A stretch of 64,000 bases of DNA from JAWKTM01 sp041399085 (lineage in GTDB: Bacteria; Planctomycetota; Planctomycetia; Pirellulales; Pirellulaceae), in the NCBI GenBank assembly GCA_041399085.1, contig JAWKTM010000027.1, forward strand, positions 1 through 64,000, given 5' to 3'. Shown piece by piece: positions 39,214-49,114 of the stretch (position 1 is its first letter; every line of letters begins with the position of its first letter). Under the pieces are notes generated by a model. It was not told where the DNA came from. It saw nothing but the letters and a program-made list of their open reading frames with translations, and searched no databases. The position numbers were made by a program, and so were the translations under genes.

Positions 39214-39765
39214 ATGTCTCATACAACGGAAATTGTGAGCCTGTTCGAGCAGCGTGGCGACTCTCAGTACGGTGGAGAAGCGGTCTCACAGTTAGAGCAC
39301 GCGCTGCAGGCGGCGATGTTGGCCGAGCGAGAATCGGCTAGTGCGGAGCTAATTGTGGCGGCGTTGCTTCACGACGTGGGACATCTGCTACACGATATGC
39401 CGGCCGACGCGCCTGATTCCGGCATCGACGACCACCACGAAAACTCGGCGGCTCATTATCTGCGAACTCGATTTCCCGAGGCCGTGGTCGAACCAGTGCG
39501 ACTGCACGTGGCGGCGAAGCGGTATCTGTGTACGGTCGATTCTGAATATCACCGCACTCTTTCGCGGCCTTCGATCGTTAGCCTGCAATTACAAGGTGGA
39601 CCCATGTCGGCGGAGGAACGAGCCGATTTCGAGGCGAACCCTTTCTGGCGCGACGCCGTGCGACTTAGACACTGGGATGATATGGCAAAGACGCCCCAAC
39701 TGCCCACGCCATCGCTGTCTCATTTTGCGTCCTATATCGCCGCCGTCGCTTTCAAGGAGCCATAA
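39214..39765 (+). CDS. PhnZ-like HD-domain diiron oxygenase of phosphonate degradation
   Basis: The protein has 183 residues from the ATG at 39214. The HD-fold iron ligands are visible as H29, H53-D54, H75 and H98. Upstream Y19 and E22 have the same spacing to the first His (3 and 7 residues) as Tyr24, Glu27 and His34 of PhnZ. PhnZ cleaves 2-amino-1-hydroxyethylphosphonate to glycine and phosphate with oxygen. No PhnY-like 2-oxoglutarate dioxygenase is present. I recall the operon-associated family as TIGR03276. It lies between the dehydrogenase and the FAD oxidoreductase. Confidence 0.85.
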   Translation: MSHTTEIVSLFEQRGDSQYGGEAVSQLEHALQAAMLAERESASAELIVAALLHDVGHLLHDMPADAPDSGIDDHHENSAAHYLRTRFPEAVVEPVRLHVAAKRYLCTVDSEYHRTLSRPSIVSLQLQGGPMSAEERADFEANPFWRDAVRLRHWDDMAKTPQLPTPSLSHFASYIAAVAFKEP

Positions 39766-39767
39766 GC

Positions 39768-40921
39768 ATGATGGATCATTATGATGTGGCTGTCGTTGGT
39801 GGAGGCATTGTCGGTCTGGCTCATGCCTGGATGGCCGCGCGGCGACGATTGCGAGTCTTGTTGTTGGAGCGAACTGCCGCGGCCCAAGGGGCTTCGATTC
39901 GCAATTTCGGCATGATCTGGCCAATCGGTCAGCCCGCGGGCGAATTGCACCAGGTCGCTCTGCGTTCGCGCGAGTTGTGGTTGGAGTTGGGCGAGCAAGG
40001 CGTCTTGCCGGTCGAACCGTGTGGCTCGATCCATCTGGCTCACCATGCCGATGAACTCGCGGTCTTGGAACAATTCTGTGATCGCAACACTAACACTCAG
40101 TCCGAATGCTCACGACCAGCGAAGTTGTCGAGCGAACGCCGCTAGCCAATCCACACGGCTTGCTCGGCGGCATGGCAAGCGACACGGAGTTACGTGCCAA
40201 TCCACGGATCGCCAGCGCTCGTGTCGCGGCTTGGTTACATGAGTCGCTCGGGGTGACGTGCCAATTCAATACGACGATTGTGAGTGTCGCTGATCGCGAA
40301 GTCGTCGCCTCGGACGGCCGACGCTGGCAGGCGGAACGAGTCGTCATTTGCAGCGGCAGCGACCTTCGCACTTTGTATCCTGAAATACTTGCACAGTCGG
40401 GTTTGAAGCTCTGCAAGCTGCAAATGTTCAAGGCGGTCGCACAAATAGATGCTTCGCATACACACGGCACAAGTGGGTCGCCCCATTTAGCCAGCGGGCT
40501 GACGTTGCGACATTATTCCTCGTTCCGCCACTGTCCCGCGCTAGAATCTTATGAACGACGGATCGCGACAGACCACCCGGAATTGAATCGTTATGGCATT
40601 CATTTAATGGCGTCGCAATTGCCTAGCGGCGAAGTGATTCTGGGAGATTCCCATGAGTATGATGATGCGATTCAGCCGTTCGACAAACCCGAAATCGACG
40701 CCTTGATGCTGCGCGAGGCGCGCAAGGTATTTCAGTTGCAAGATTGGACAATCGACGAACGTTGGCATGGAGTGTACGCCAAACACCCCACGCTGCCGAT
40801 TGTGGAAGTGGACGCCGAGGACCGAGTGCATATTAGTGTGGGGCCTGGAGGCGCCGGGATGACGATGTCTTTTGGATTGGCGGAACGCATGTGGCGCCAA
40901 TGGATGGGAGAGACCGAATGA
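39768..40921 (+). CDS. FAD-dependent oxidoreductase of phosphonate operon, PbfD/HpnW-like (one frameshift)
   Basis: AAGGAG lies eight bases before the ATG at 39768, two bases after the HD gene. The N-terminal dinucleotide-binding motif is DVAVVGGGIVGLAHAWMAA. The frame breaks near 40100 (one missing base) and resumes as LTTSEVVERTPLANPHGLLG through to GPGGAGMTMSFGLAERMW. It belongs to the D-amino-acid-oxidase-like fold (TIGR03364 as I recall). Related enzymes oxidise N-methylated 2-aminoethylphosphonate to phosphonoacetaldehyde, which would feed PhnX, whose ATG overlaps this stop codon. Confidence 0.85.
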
Positions 40922-41745
40922 GTGACCAATTTCAGCGAATTAAAGCCCTGGTATTGGATTGGGCTGGTACCACGATCGATCACGGCAGCCGAGCTCCGGC
41001 GATTGTGTTTCAGGAGATATTCCGACGTCGCGAAGTGCCGATCAGTCTGGCCCAAGCGCGAGAACCCATGGGACGGGCCAAGCGAGATCATATCGCCACG
41101 ATCGCCGCCATGCCCGAAGTCGCCGCCGCTTGGCTGGCCGCTTATGGACGGGGATGTGGCGACGCGGATATCGACGCCATGTATGCGGATTTTCTGCCGC
41201 TCCAAAAGAGCATCCTGGGGGATCATTCGCACGTTATTCCAGGCGTCCCGGAAACGATTGCCGAATGTCGGCATCGCGGGCTGAAGATCGGTTCTTCCAC
41301 CGGTTATACCCGCGAACTGATGGAGATTGTTGGCGACGCCGCTCGGCAACAAGGCTATCAACCAGATTGTGTGTTATGTGCCGAGGATGCTCCGCGCGGC
41401 AGGCCGGCGCCTTATTTGATCTACGAGGCTGCCAAACGATTGGATGTGTTTCCCTTGTGGGCGATCGTCAAAGTCGACGATACGCCAGTAGGTATCGAAG
41501 CGGGACGAAACGCCGGTTGTTGGACGGTGGGCGTGACGCTTACCGGCAACGGAGTCGGGCTATCCGTCGACGAAGTCGCCGGTTTGTCCGCGGACGAAAG
41601 AAAACGGGTATGCGATGAAGCCGGAGAAAAGCTCAAGCAGGCCGGAGCTCATTATCTCGTGGCATCGGTCGCTGATCTGCTGCCCGTCTTGATTGAGATT
41701 GATAACCGGATGTTACAAGGCGAAATCCCGATCAACGCTGCTTAG
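40918..41745 (+). CDS. phnX: Phosphonoacetaldehyde hydrolase (phosphonatase)
   Basis: A HAD-superfamily protein of 275 residues starting in an ATGA overlap with the upstream gene; the frame continues 27 bases upstream, but 40918 has the coupling. It has the nucleophile Asp in LVLDWAGTTIDHG, the cap-domain Schiff-base Lys in PMGRAKRDHI, IGSSTGYTRELM and the acidic loop KVDDTPVGIEAG. It cleaves phosphonoacetaldehyde to acetaldehyde and phosphate. Its 3' end overlaps the convergent protease gene by 14 bases. Confidence 0.93.
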   Translation: MSDQFQRIKALVLDWAGTTIDHGSRAPAIVFQEIFRRREVPISLAQAREPMGRAKRDHIATIAAMPEVAAAWLAAYGRGCGDADIDAMYADFLPLQKSILGDHSHVIPGVPETIAECRHRGLKIGSSTGYTRELMEIVGDAARQQGYQPDCVLCAEDAPRGRPAPYLIYEAAKRLDVFPLWAIVKVDDTPVGIEAGRNAGCWTVGVTLTGNGVGLSVDEVAGLSADERKRVCDEAGEKLKQAGAHYLVASVADLLPVLIEIDNRMLQGEIPINAA

Positions 41746-43166
41746 CTGCGTGCTCCGGACAGGTCCATCCACGAGCTCCGCGTCCCCCGCCACTACATTC
41801 ACGGGCGTCATCCGACTCGCTCGTATCCCCAGCAAGTCGCCGCAGCAAGAACGCCGGGGCGGCGGTGCGGTAGACCATTTGGTTGCCGATTTGATTGGTC
41901 GCCGAGACGATCCCGGTCAGCTCGCCACGATCGTTGAAGATCGCTCCGCCGCTGCTGCCATCGGCAAACTCCGCCGTGACGGCCATCTGCACAGCCGAGC
42001 GACCGTACCGCGTGACGCCGAAGTAGCGGCTGATGTGACCTTGCGTCAAGTTATAAAAACAGCCGCCGGGGTGAGCGGATCACCGTGACCGGCGTCCCCG
42101 CGCCGTCGCCCATTGCAATCGGCGACGCGGCAAATCGGCGGCGTCGACGCGGATCAGCGTGCCACTCATGAGCCATATCGGCCGCCAACACTTCGACTAC
42201 GGGAAACGCTCGGCCGTCCGCCAACATCACGGCTCGGGCCACGGCCGTTGATTTGTTCATCCCACATGATAAGCCGTCGCGATCACTCCGATGGATGCAC
42301 CACGACGCCCGACGCCGCCGAGTGATTGCCATCGCGAAACAAATGCCCGACCACCACGACCGAATCGCTTCGCTGTTGATGAATCTCGGCCGGCGTGAGC
42401 ACCGCGGGCTCGTCCGACTCAGCCGATCGGACCGCATCCAACGCCAGCTCGCATCGGCCTCGCGCAGCTGCCCGAGCAACGTCGCTCCGTCCAGCGAACT
42501 GCGAGCGTCGCGAATCTTAACCAGCGCCTGTCGAAGCCGCGTGGTCAGCTCGGTGTCCGACACGATGGGCAATCGCTCCCGCGGCATCCGGCAAGTCGAA
42601 CTCGTCAAACGACTCGTCCGGCTCGTAAGCAGTCCCGCCCGGCAACGACGTTTGGCGAAACACCGTGTAGCCCTCGGGCACCACGATTCGCAGGCCGGGC
42701 AACATCGCCTCGACACTCGCACGGCCAACACGCCCGACACCCCGATGTGCTGCACCATCTGCCCGCCGTCCCAGCGAAGAATCACGTCGCCCTCGGCCAA
42801 GTGATCGCCGCCGCCGTTGCCGATCGTCATCGCCAGCGTATAGGCATTGCCGATTCGCAAATGAGGATTCGCCGCCAACAGCTCGACGAACTCCGCCTGC
42901 GACAGCCCCAACGCCGCGTACAAATCCAGCTCGACCGTGCCGGGAATCGGGCCCGTCACAAGCTGGGCTTCCGCGTTCGCCGCCGACGGCGCCATTTGCG
43001 CCGGCGCCGCCCCAGCCGACAGCATCTCGGCCGGCAACATCGCCCTGAGCTGCGCGATCGTAATACGCGAAGCCACGATCGCCGACAGCGCGATAACCAT
43101 GCCGACAATCGCCAGATAAACGAGCGTTCGCGCCAAGCGAACCAACAAATCGCGGGATGTGGACAT
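41732..43166 (-). pseudogene. Membrane-anchored trypsin-like serine protease, multiple frameshifts
   Basis: An N-terminal membrane helix (LVYLAIVGMVIALSAIVA) precedes a LysM-like stretch (NPHLRIGNAYTLAM) and a coherent set of pieces in changing frames: MLPGLRIVVPEGYTVFR, RLPIVSDTELTTRLRQALVK, then the protease parts VIATAYHV (catalytic His), EVLAADMAH, and GSSGGAIFNDRGELTGIV (catalytic Ser). At least five frame changes are needed over 1.4 kb. The conserved motifs themselves are intact, so either recent decay or sequence errors could explain it. It starts at the stop codon of the upstream esterase gene. Confidence 0.65.
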
Positions 43167-43912
43167 CAGTCTTGCTTCGGCCCGAGTAACTTCAGCATCG
43201 CTTCCGCGTAACGTTTGCCCAACGTCTGTTGGCTATCGCGGTCGAAGTGAACGCCGTCGAACACCTTCAACCCGTCGGCACTCACATAGGCCGTGTGCTC
43301 GACGCGCTCGGGCAGCTTGGCAATCAACGCATTCACCGGACGATCGCCAAACACCTGCCCCGCCACGAACGGCAACTCGGGCCGCTTCAAATCCGCTCGC
43401 AGCCGGCCGACCAACTCGGCCAGCTTATCCAGATACATCGGGTCGTTCGCGTTCGCTTCCCCCTGATGCCAAATGACGCCCGCGATCTTGTCGTGCGGCA
43501 CGGCCTCCAGCCGCTTGAGCGTGTTCACATACAGAGGCTGATCGCGGCCCCATTCTTCGATCGACGTGCCGCCGCGAGCGTTCGATACCAAACCGATTCG
43601 CTTGTCGGGCAACTGCCGATGCAGCTCGCGGGCAAAGCCGTCGCCGGGGCTGATTCGCTGCATCGACAGCGTCTTGCGATTCGACGCATAACGATTCAGC
43701 GGATTGCGAGCCGCCTCCCATTTTCCATCGGCGTCCAGCAGCAACATGCCGGGCAACGGCTCCTCATCACCCTCGGCCAACGGTGCTCGGCCCGCCATGT
43801 TCGACTGGCCGATCAACACAAATACCATCTCGGGCTCGGCGGCGTTCGAGGCCACCGCGGCCATGGCGAGCAGCGCCACGGACAACAGAATCGCGGGCGG
43901 ACGTAGCGTCAT
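43166..43912 (-). CDS. Exported sialate O-acetylesterase-like carbohydrate esterase
   Basis: The ATG at 43912 has AGGAGA six bases upstream; the longer frame to 44152 overlaps the promoter of the next gene. It encodes 248 residues with a signal peptide (LLSVALLAMAAVASNAAE) and an SGNH/SASA-type fold. The nucleophile Ser lies in VLIGQSNMAGR, glycine in NARGGTSIEEW, Asn/His in WHQGEANAND and a catalytic His in DGVHFDRDSQ. It likely removes acetyl groups from sugars outside the cytoplasm. Its TGA overlaps the ATG of the protease. Confidence 0.88.
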   Translation of the reverse strand: MTLRPPAILLSVALLAMAAVASNAAEPEMVFVLIGQSNMAGRAPLAEGDEEPLPGMLLLDADGKWEAARNPLNRYASNRKTLSMQRISPGDGFARELHRQLPDKRIGLVSNARGGTSIEEWGRDQPLYVNTLKRLEAVPHDKIAGVIWHQGEANANDPMYLDKLAELVGRLRADLKRPELPFVAGQVFGDRPVNALIAKLPERVEHTAYVSADGLKVFDGVHFDRDSQQTLGKRYAEAMLKLLGPKQD

Positions 43913-44093
43913 TAGCTTTCTCCTGCGGGCTGGGCGAAATTCGTTCGGCGTTCGATTGTACTCGAACAATTTTCGTCCGCACTTTGGCGAGTCGCCGAAC
44001 CGCGTCTTCCGCGCGAGCGATTCCGATATAATGCGGCCCCAACGTTCGACCGAATCACTCCCCGCATCGACCGATCCGCGAGGCAACGACGCC

Positions 44094-44906
44094 ATGGCCC
44101 TGAAACTTTGCTTGAACACCAGCACGATCAAACCGCAATCGCTGACCGACAAAATCCGCTTGGCGGGCGAAGCGGGCTATGACGGCATCGAACTGTGGGT
44201 GAACGACATCTACGAATTCGTCGGCCAAGGGGGCGAAGTCAGCACGGTCGAAAAGATGCTGGCCGACTATGGCCTGATCGTGCCCTGCATGATCGCGCTG
44301 CGTGGTTGGGGCGAGGCCAGCGAGTTCGAGTATCGCTTTATGCGCGAAGAAGCCAAGCGGCGGCTGGAACTCTGCCGGCGGCTGGGCAGCCCCTGGTTGG
44401 TTTGCAGCCCGCCGGTCGATCCGTGCGACTTCGGCGTGCTGACGCGCCGCTATCGCGATCTGTTGGAGATCGGTCGGCAAGTGGGCGGAGTGAAACCGAC
44501 GTTCGAGTACATCAGCTTTCTCAAGTCGGCGTATCACCTGAACCACGCCTGGCAAGTGGTCCGCGACGCCGAGGACCCCGACGCCACGTTCGTGCTGGAC
44601 GCGTTTCACAGTTGGAACAGCAATTCGACGCTGGACGATCTGCGAGCGATCCCGATCGAACGCATCTCTCACTATCACATCGACGACGCCGCGCCACACA
44701 TCCCACCCACCCAACAAAAAGACGCCGATCGTGTGATGGTAGGCGACGGCGTGATCGATCTGCGAGCCGAAATCCAAGTGCTGCGAGACAAAGGCTACGA
44801 CGGCACGGTGAGTCTCGAACTGTTCAACCCAACGTTATGGGACAGCGACCCGCGCGAAGTGGTCCGCCTCGGCCTGGAACGCATGCGCGAAGTATGTGAA
44901 GTGTGA
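44094..44906 (+). CDS. Sugar phosphate isomerase/epimerase-like TIM barrel protein
   Basis: The protein has 270 residues from the ATG at 44094 (an in-frame extension to 43704 covers the opposite gene). It has the AP-endonuclease-2/xylose-isomerase-like barrel: LAGEAGYDGIELWVNDIYEF, FEYISFLKSAYHLNHAW, VLDAFHSWNSNSTLDDL, ISHYHIDDAAP, GDGVIDLRAEI and GTVSLELFNP. The Glu, Asp and His at strand ends are likely metal ligands. The substrate cannot be assigned; related proteins interconvert keto-sugars or inositol derivatives. Confidence 0.88.
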   Translation: MALKLCLNTSTIKPQSLTDKIRLAGEAGYDGIELWVNDIYEFVGQGGEVSTVEKMLADYGLIVPCMIALRGWGEASEFEYRFMREEAKRRLELCRRLGSPWLVCSPPVDPCDFGVLTRRYRDLLEIGRQVGGVKPTFEYISFLKSAYHLNHAWQVVRDAEDPDATFVLDAFHSWNSNSTLDDLRAIPIERISHYHIDDAAPHIPPTQQKDADRVMVGDGVIDLRAEIQVLRDKGYDGTVSLELFNPTLWDSDPREVVRLGLERMREVCEV

Positions 44907-45046
44907 GACAAGTCCACAAACAAGCGACCAAATCACTCAAAGCGGCAGTGCGCCAGCCCTCCGGTCTCGCCACACCCAACGGCTCGTACCAATCCACTTT
45001 CTCCCCTTGCGTCTTTGCGCCCTCGCGCCTTTGCGTTGCCTTCTTC

Positions 45047-45151
45047 AAGCCGAGCGGCAGATCACAACAAACTAGCACGCGGCGCCAGCAAGTGAATCTA
45101 TCGAATCACACACTTACGCATTACGCTCGTATTCTCATCTACCGGCCGCCT
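45047..45151 (-). repeat. Dispersed palindromic intergenic repeat, copy 2
   Basis: Its reverse complement matches 11175-11288 across nearly the whole length, sharing GATGAGAATAC, GATTCACTTGCT, CGCGTGCT and GATCTGCCGCTCG in the same order, with a gap of roughly ten bases on the left arm. Confidence 0.8.
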
Positions 45152-45199
45152 CAAACGCACCGCAACGAGAAATCGACACCGATTACTCCGCACGATTCC

Positions 45200-45290
45200 T
45201 AGCGGCGATAGCCGCGACAGTAGGTAGCCACAGGCGTCAGCCTGTGGAAACCAATACCCATAAATCCCCAAGCCGCGAAGCGGCGACGGC
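45200..45290. repeat. GCCGCGAAGCGGCG-type repeat cluster
   Basis: This short stretch holds GGCGATAGCCGCGACAG, a CCACAGGCGTCAGCCTGTGG palindrome and AGCCGCGAAGCGGCGACGG. The last motif recurs four times in 50880-51090, so this belongs to the same dispersed family. Confidence 0.7.
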
Positions 45291-45333
45291 ACCGCCAGCC
45301 GCCCGCCAACTCCAGCTCACAAATCTCATAACA

Positions 45334-45441
45334 ACCACGAAGGACACGAAGAGCACGAAGAGAAGAGGATTGATGATTGGCGATTGTTGATTTTTGATTG
45401 TTGAAGGTTCTTTCCTTCGTGCTCTTCGCGTCCTTCGTGGT
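45334..45441. repeat. Inverted repeat with ACCACGAAGGACACGAAG arms
   Basis: The arm at 45334-45360 (ACGAAG-type hexamers) is mirrored by CTTCGTGCTCTTCGCGTCC at 45414-45441, with an AT-richer ~50-bp centre. It is translated by open frames on both strands but has no start site or domain. It resembles a widespread intergenic repeat type. Confidence 0.8.
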
Positions 45442-45522
45442 AGCATCCTCCGGCCCCGCGACGCTCGCGGCCGGAGCCACCGAGCATCCGCGCAACGAGT
45501 CAAGTCCCGTCCCATTCCGGCC

Positions 45523-45594
45523 AGCGCAATCGCCCGGTCGGTTAGCGCAATTGATCGGTCGGCTAGCGCAATCGCTCGGTCGGACGGCGCAATG
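45523..45594. repeat. 21-bp tandem repeat, three and a half copies
   Basis: AGCGCAATCGCTCGGTCGG plus two bases is repeated at exactly 21-bp steps. It lies upstream of the hypothetical gene at 45908. Confidence 0.85.
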
Positions 45595-45907
45595 ACGGCG
45601 TCATCACGCGAAACCCAGCGAATTCAGTCGATTTCGGAGGCTTCTCACGCGGCGGGCTGAAGCCAGCGAAATGAACTTTTGCGAAAAAGTGTCACGGAAG
45701 GGGTGGTTTTCGGAGTAGCACCCCGTAAAATCGGCGGCATCGCTGCTTGCATTGGCCAATGGGCCAGCGGCAAGCAATCGAGAGAATCCCTGGTGTTTTT
45801 CAGGTATCGCAGCTTCGCAAAGGGCCCGCGACTTCTGGCAAACCAACCGTCGCGGCCCGCTGCTTGGCTCGGATATCACCCCTCGAACCCTGCTCTGGGA
45901 GAAGGCC

Positions 45908-46630
45908 ATGCAAGACGAATTCGTCAATCGTCTCGGGATGTTCCGCACCGCGTCCGGCACGCTCAACCGGCCCGAGTACCTGCCGGTGTGGCAGAACCAG
46001 CCGCCCCTTATTTTCACGACCAAAGCCACTGCGGCGATGCAAGCCGTCGAGGATTTGGCGGATTTCACGGCCCAGCAGCAAGCCGTCACCACCGGTGCGG
46101 CCGAACGCAAAGCCACCGAGGAGGACGAGCTGGAACGGGAGGCTTTCCGGTTCGGCGGCGTGCTGGCGATTTGGTTGCGGGATCAAGGCGACACGGAGAA
46201 CGCCGCCAAGGTCGATTTTCCCTTGAGCGGTTGGCGTCGCATGCGGCATGAAACGCTGCTGCAACAAGCCCGCCTGCTCCAGCAGCTCGGCGAAGCGGCC
46301 TTGGCCAGCCCCGAAGCCACCACGGCCGAAGCCTACGGCATCACCGCCGCGGCGCTCGCCAAGCTAACCAAAGAAGCCGACGACTTCGCCGCGGTGATCT
46401 CCAATCCCCAACAAGCGATCGCCGAACGCAAAGCCCGCACCCGCCAGCTTCGCGACCGTTTCAACGAAGTGGAATCTCAGTTCCAAACACTCGACCGTCT
46501 CATAGAACTATTCCACACCACCCCCGAAGGCCGCAACCTAATCGCCGCCTGGCAAACCAGCCGCATCATCCGAGACCTAGGCCCTGGCCCACTAACACCA
46601 CCCAACCCCGATCAACCCACGGCAGCGTGA
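45908..46630 (+). CDS. Hypothetical helical protein
   Basis: GGAGAAGG ends a few bases before the ATG at 45908, giving 240 residues; the frame is open upstream to 45752 without a site. The sequence is Ala/Glu/Arg-rich and probably all-helical (AAALAKLTKEADDFAAVISN, RDRFNEVESQFQTLDRLI). There is no signal peptide, membrane helix or motif I recognise. Codon use matches the intact genes. A perfect 14-bp hairpin follows the stop. Confidence 0.65.
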   Translation: MQDEFVNRLGMFRTASGTLNRPEYLPVWQNQPPLIFTTKATAAMQAVEDLADFTAQQQAVTTGAAERKATEEDELEREAFRFGGVLAIWLRDQGDTENAAKVDFPLSGWRRMRHETLLQQARLLQQLGEAALASPEATTAEAYGITAAALAKLTKEADDFAAVISNPQQAIAERKARTRQLRDRFNEVESQFQTLDRLIELFHTTPEGRNLIAAWQTSRIIRDLGPGPLTPPNPDQPTAA

Positions 46631-46650
46631 GAAGGGTGTATAGAGTCATT

Positions 46651-46686
46651 CATCGGCAACCAAAATGAAAAGTTTGGTTGCCGATG
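46651..46686 (+). terminator. Perfect 14-bp stem hairpin after hypothetical gene
   Basis: CATCGGCAACCAAA pairs with TTTGGTTGCCGATG around an 8-base loop, 20 bases after the stop at 46630. There is no T tract. It is a likely terminator, or the boundary of the repeat-rich accessory region that begins here. Confidence 0.5.
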
Positions 46687-47150
46687 ACGTCAGACCGAAG
46701 TGTATTAGCCAATTGCAACCGATTGCTGCCGAGCAATCGCTGCATAGCACTGTTTCAGGTTGGACATGCCGGGCTTTATCAGGTACGGGCGAAATACCAA
46801 TGGTGCCGGGTGCCGCAGTCCGACGTTCCCAACCCCCACGCAGCAATCTCCCAAAAAAAATCCCATCCATTCCCGCCCATCCGCAAATTAATACGCGTGG
46901 CACACCACGCCCCAAGACGCAAACACGAGCACGCCCAGGCATTGTGATATACAGACGTAGGAAAGAAGCCATATACCGTCATTACCATATCTTCCTCGCC
47001 CTCAATCTCAAGAACCCTCCCCGCCCAGCTTGACAGGACCACGTCGCTATACTTAATCGCGGCAAGAGATATTTCGCCAATACACCGGCCTCTGTAGAAT
47101 ATCAGTTCGATTCGCAAATCCACAATTCCGAAACTTAAAGACCCTGACAC
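46687..47150. other. Non-coding stretch before the SIR2 gene
   Basis: 464 bases with open frames that have no start site, domain or codon bias I would trust. A run of A residues (46852-46861) is present. The upstream promoter of the SIR2 frame must lie here; none stands out. Confidence 0.4.
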
Positions 47151-48838
47151 ATGACACGCAGCTTTGAAAGACCAAGGAAGCTAGAGTCTCATTTGATTCA
47201 TCTGCTTGCTTCGACAAAAACCACCACCCCACTTCAGCTTCTGCTTGAGCAAAGCGCAAGCGTTGAAAGCGGCGTCAAGTCAGCTGGTGACAGCGATAAA
47301 CGAAATGGCGGGAGACATCTGAACGGCTTTACGGAGATGGTTTCATCATTCTGTCAGAAACAACATGGTTTGGGTCATCAATCGAATATTCCTACCTGTT
47401 TGAGACGCTCTATGATCAACCGACACAGCGACGCGAATATATCGAATCGTGTCGAAAACGCCACCCCTTCGTGGGCTACATGTACCTTGTCGATTTAATA
47501 AGGACACGAGTTTTCAACACAATCTTTACGACTAACTTCGACGACCTCTTGAATGAAGCGTGCTATTTATACTCCACCGACGTTAGGCCGGATAGTTTAT
47601 GCTCATGACTCCAGCATCAGGTCGAGCCTGAATTACCACAAAACGTCCGAAAATTATAAAATTACATGGCGATTTTCTTTTTCGATAGCACATTAAGAAC
47701 ACCGTTCGTGAACTAGAGTCCCTTGAAAGCAACATGAGGGACAAGTTCAAGCAATATGCATCAGAATACGGGATGATCGTCCTCGGGTATTCTGGACGTG
47801 ATCGGTCTATCATGACACTCTCGACGCACTACTGCGGAATGATGATTCCTTTCCCTCATGGCGTTTACTGGTGTGTGCGAAAGGACGCGGAAGTTGTCAA
47901 AGAAGTTGATCACCTCTGCCGATTCCCGCGATTCCACCTCGTCGAATTGAGTAGCTTCAATAGTTTCATGTGCGAGTCTCACAATGCGATTACGGGACAT
48001 GTTCATCCAACCAGCAATCCATACGGCGTTGCTGCTGAGAAACTCGCCAATCTACTTGAGAGTCTTCGTGCACCGTCGGGAAGCGTGGAGCTTCAGAAAT
48101 GCTTAGCCTGTGACGTCACTCTTCTCGGACAAAAAACTGGTAGGAAAACCAGCCAGTTCCTGGCTTTACGTATGCCGCATCAAATCCTTGCATGGAACGA
48201 TTTAAAGAGCGGTAACCACGAGGGTGCGATTGGCCACATTCAGCGTAATTGCAACGGGTGATTAACCGTGACAACGCTCGTTTAGCGATTGATATTCTCA
48301 AGGCACAATGGAGTGACGATTTAGCAAATGACCTAGTGCGGAGTCACTAGAGAACAATAAATTTGAGCGATGGTAACATATTGGCAACATCAATGAGATC
48401 GTCGTGCAATTGTTGCACCAAAAGAGATTTGAGTTTGCAGAACGAGTTATGAACGCTACGGCTCCGGCATTTGCACTTGTATCCGGTTGGGCAAAGGAGT
48501 ATTTCCTAATAAAACCTATGCACAGAACTATTGCCACCAGGGTTTGGAGATTCCCGAAGCCTTACTTCAGGAAATTAAGAAACTTGCAGAATTCAGCGTT
48601 GATCCCTTTGGCAAGGTTTGGCGTTTTGCTGCCTATCCGAAACAAATAAGGCGGTTGAAGTGCTGATTGAAAGACACAGAAATGGAACGGTTGAAAGCCA
48701 CCTGCTTTACGATATTTTAGGATGGCCAATTTGCTGGTTATTGAGTGATGAAGAACAGAATCAACTACGGTCTCTTTCTAGTCGCAAGAGTAGGAAGAAC
48801 CAAGCTCGAATCGAATCCGCCAGCTGCGGAACTGTTTG
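47151..48838 (+). pseudogene. SIR2-family defence-type protein, frameshifted
   Basis: Several frames in order give one SIR2-like protein. A start segment resembles the family GAGxSxxSG loop (ASVESGVKSAG). A clean stretch runs from about 47302 to 47584 (LFETLYDQPTQRREYIESC ... IFTTNFDDLLNEACYLYS), then KIIKLHGDFLF, then MIVLGYSGRDRSIMTL and a C-terminal helical part (LLHQKRFEFAERVMNATAPA, LEIPEALLQEIKKLAE). The FTTNFDDLL and GYSGRD motifs are typical of bacterial SIR2_2 proteins, many of which are NAD-depleting anti-phage effectors. At least six single-base indels break it. It is AT-richer than neighbouring housekeeping genes. Confidence 0.72.
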
Positions 48839-48864
48839 AAGTGGGCGAGTCTGGTGTTGGTAGT

Positions 48865-49102
48865 GTCGCTGGCACTTTGCCAGTGGCCTTCTGCCGTCAC
48901 TTGTAGGTCGAATTACTACAGGTGTCCGCGAGAGACACTGCCTTGTATTGAGTGTTTGAGAGAGAGTTGCAGGGACATATATAAAGGATATGCTTGGGAG
49001 TGTCGAACGATGTCGCTCAATCAACCTTGGAGGATTGTCTCGCAATGACGTTCTAGCACCACAACACGCAACAAACGGCACAAGAGCAGTGGCGAGACGC
49101 CA
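48865..49102 (+). repeat. Repeat family R1, copy A
   Basis: About 240 bp, homologous along its length to 51319-51564. Shared blocks in order: a TGGC...GCCAGTGG palindrome, CCGTCACTTG, CCGCGAGAGACACTGC, GAACGATGT, CGCA(A/G)TGACGTT, CAACACGCAAC(A/G)AACGGCAC and a terminal GTGGCGAG. Confidence 0.8.
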
Positions 49103-49114
49103 CCCGACCGAGAG

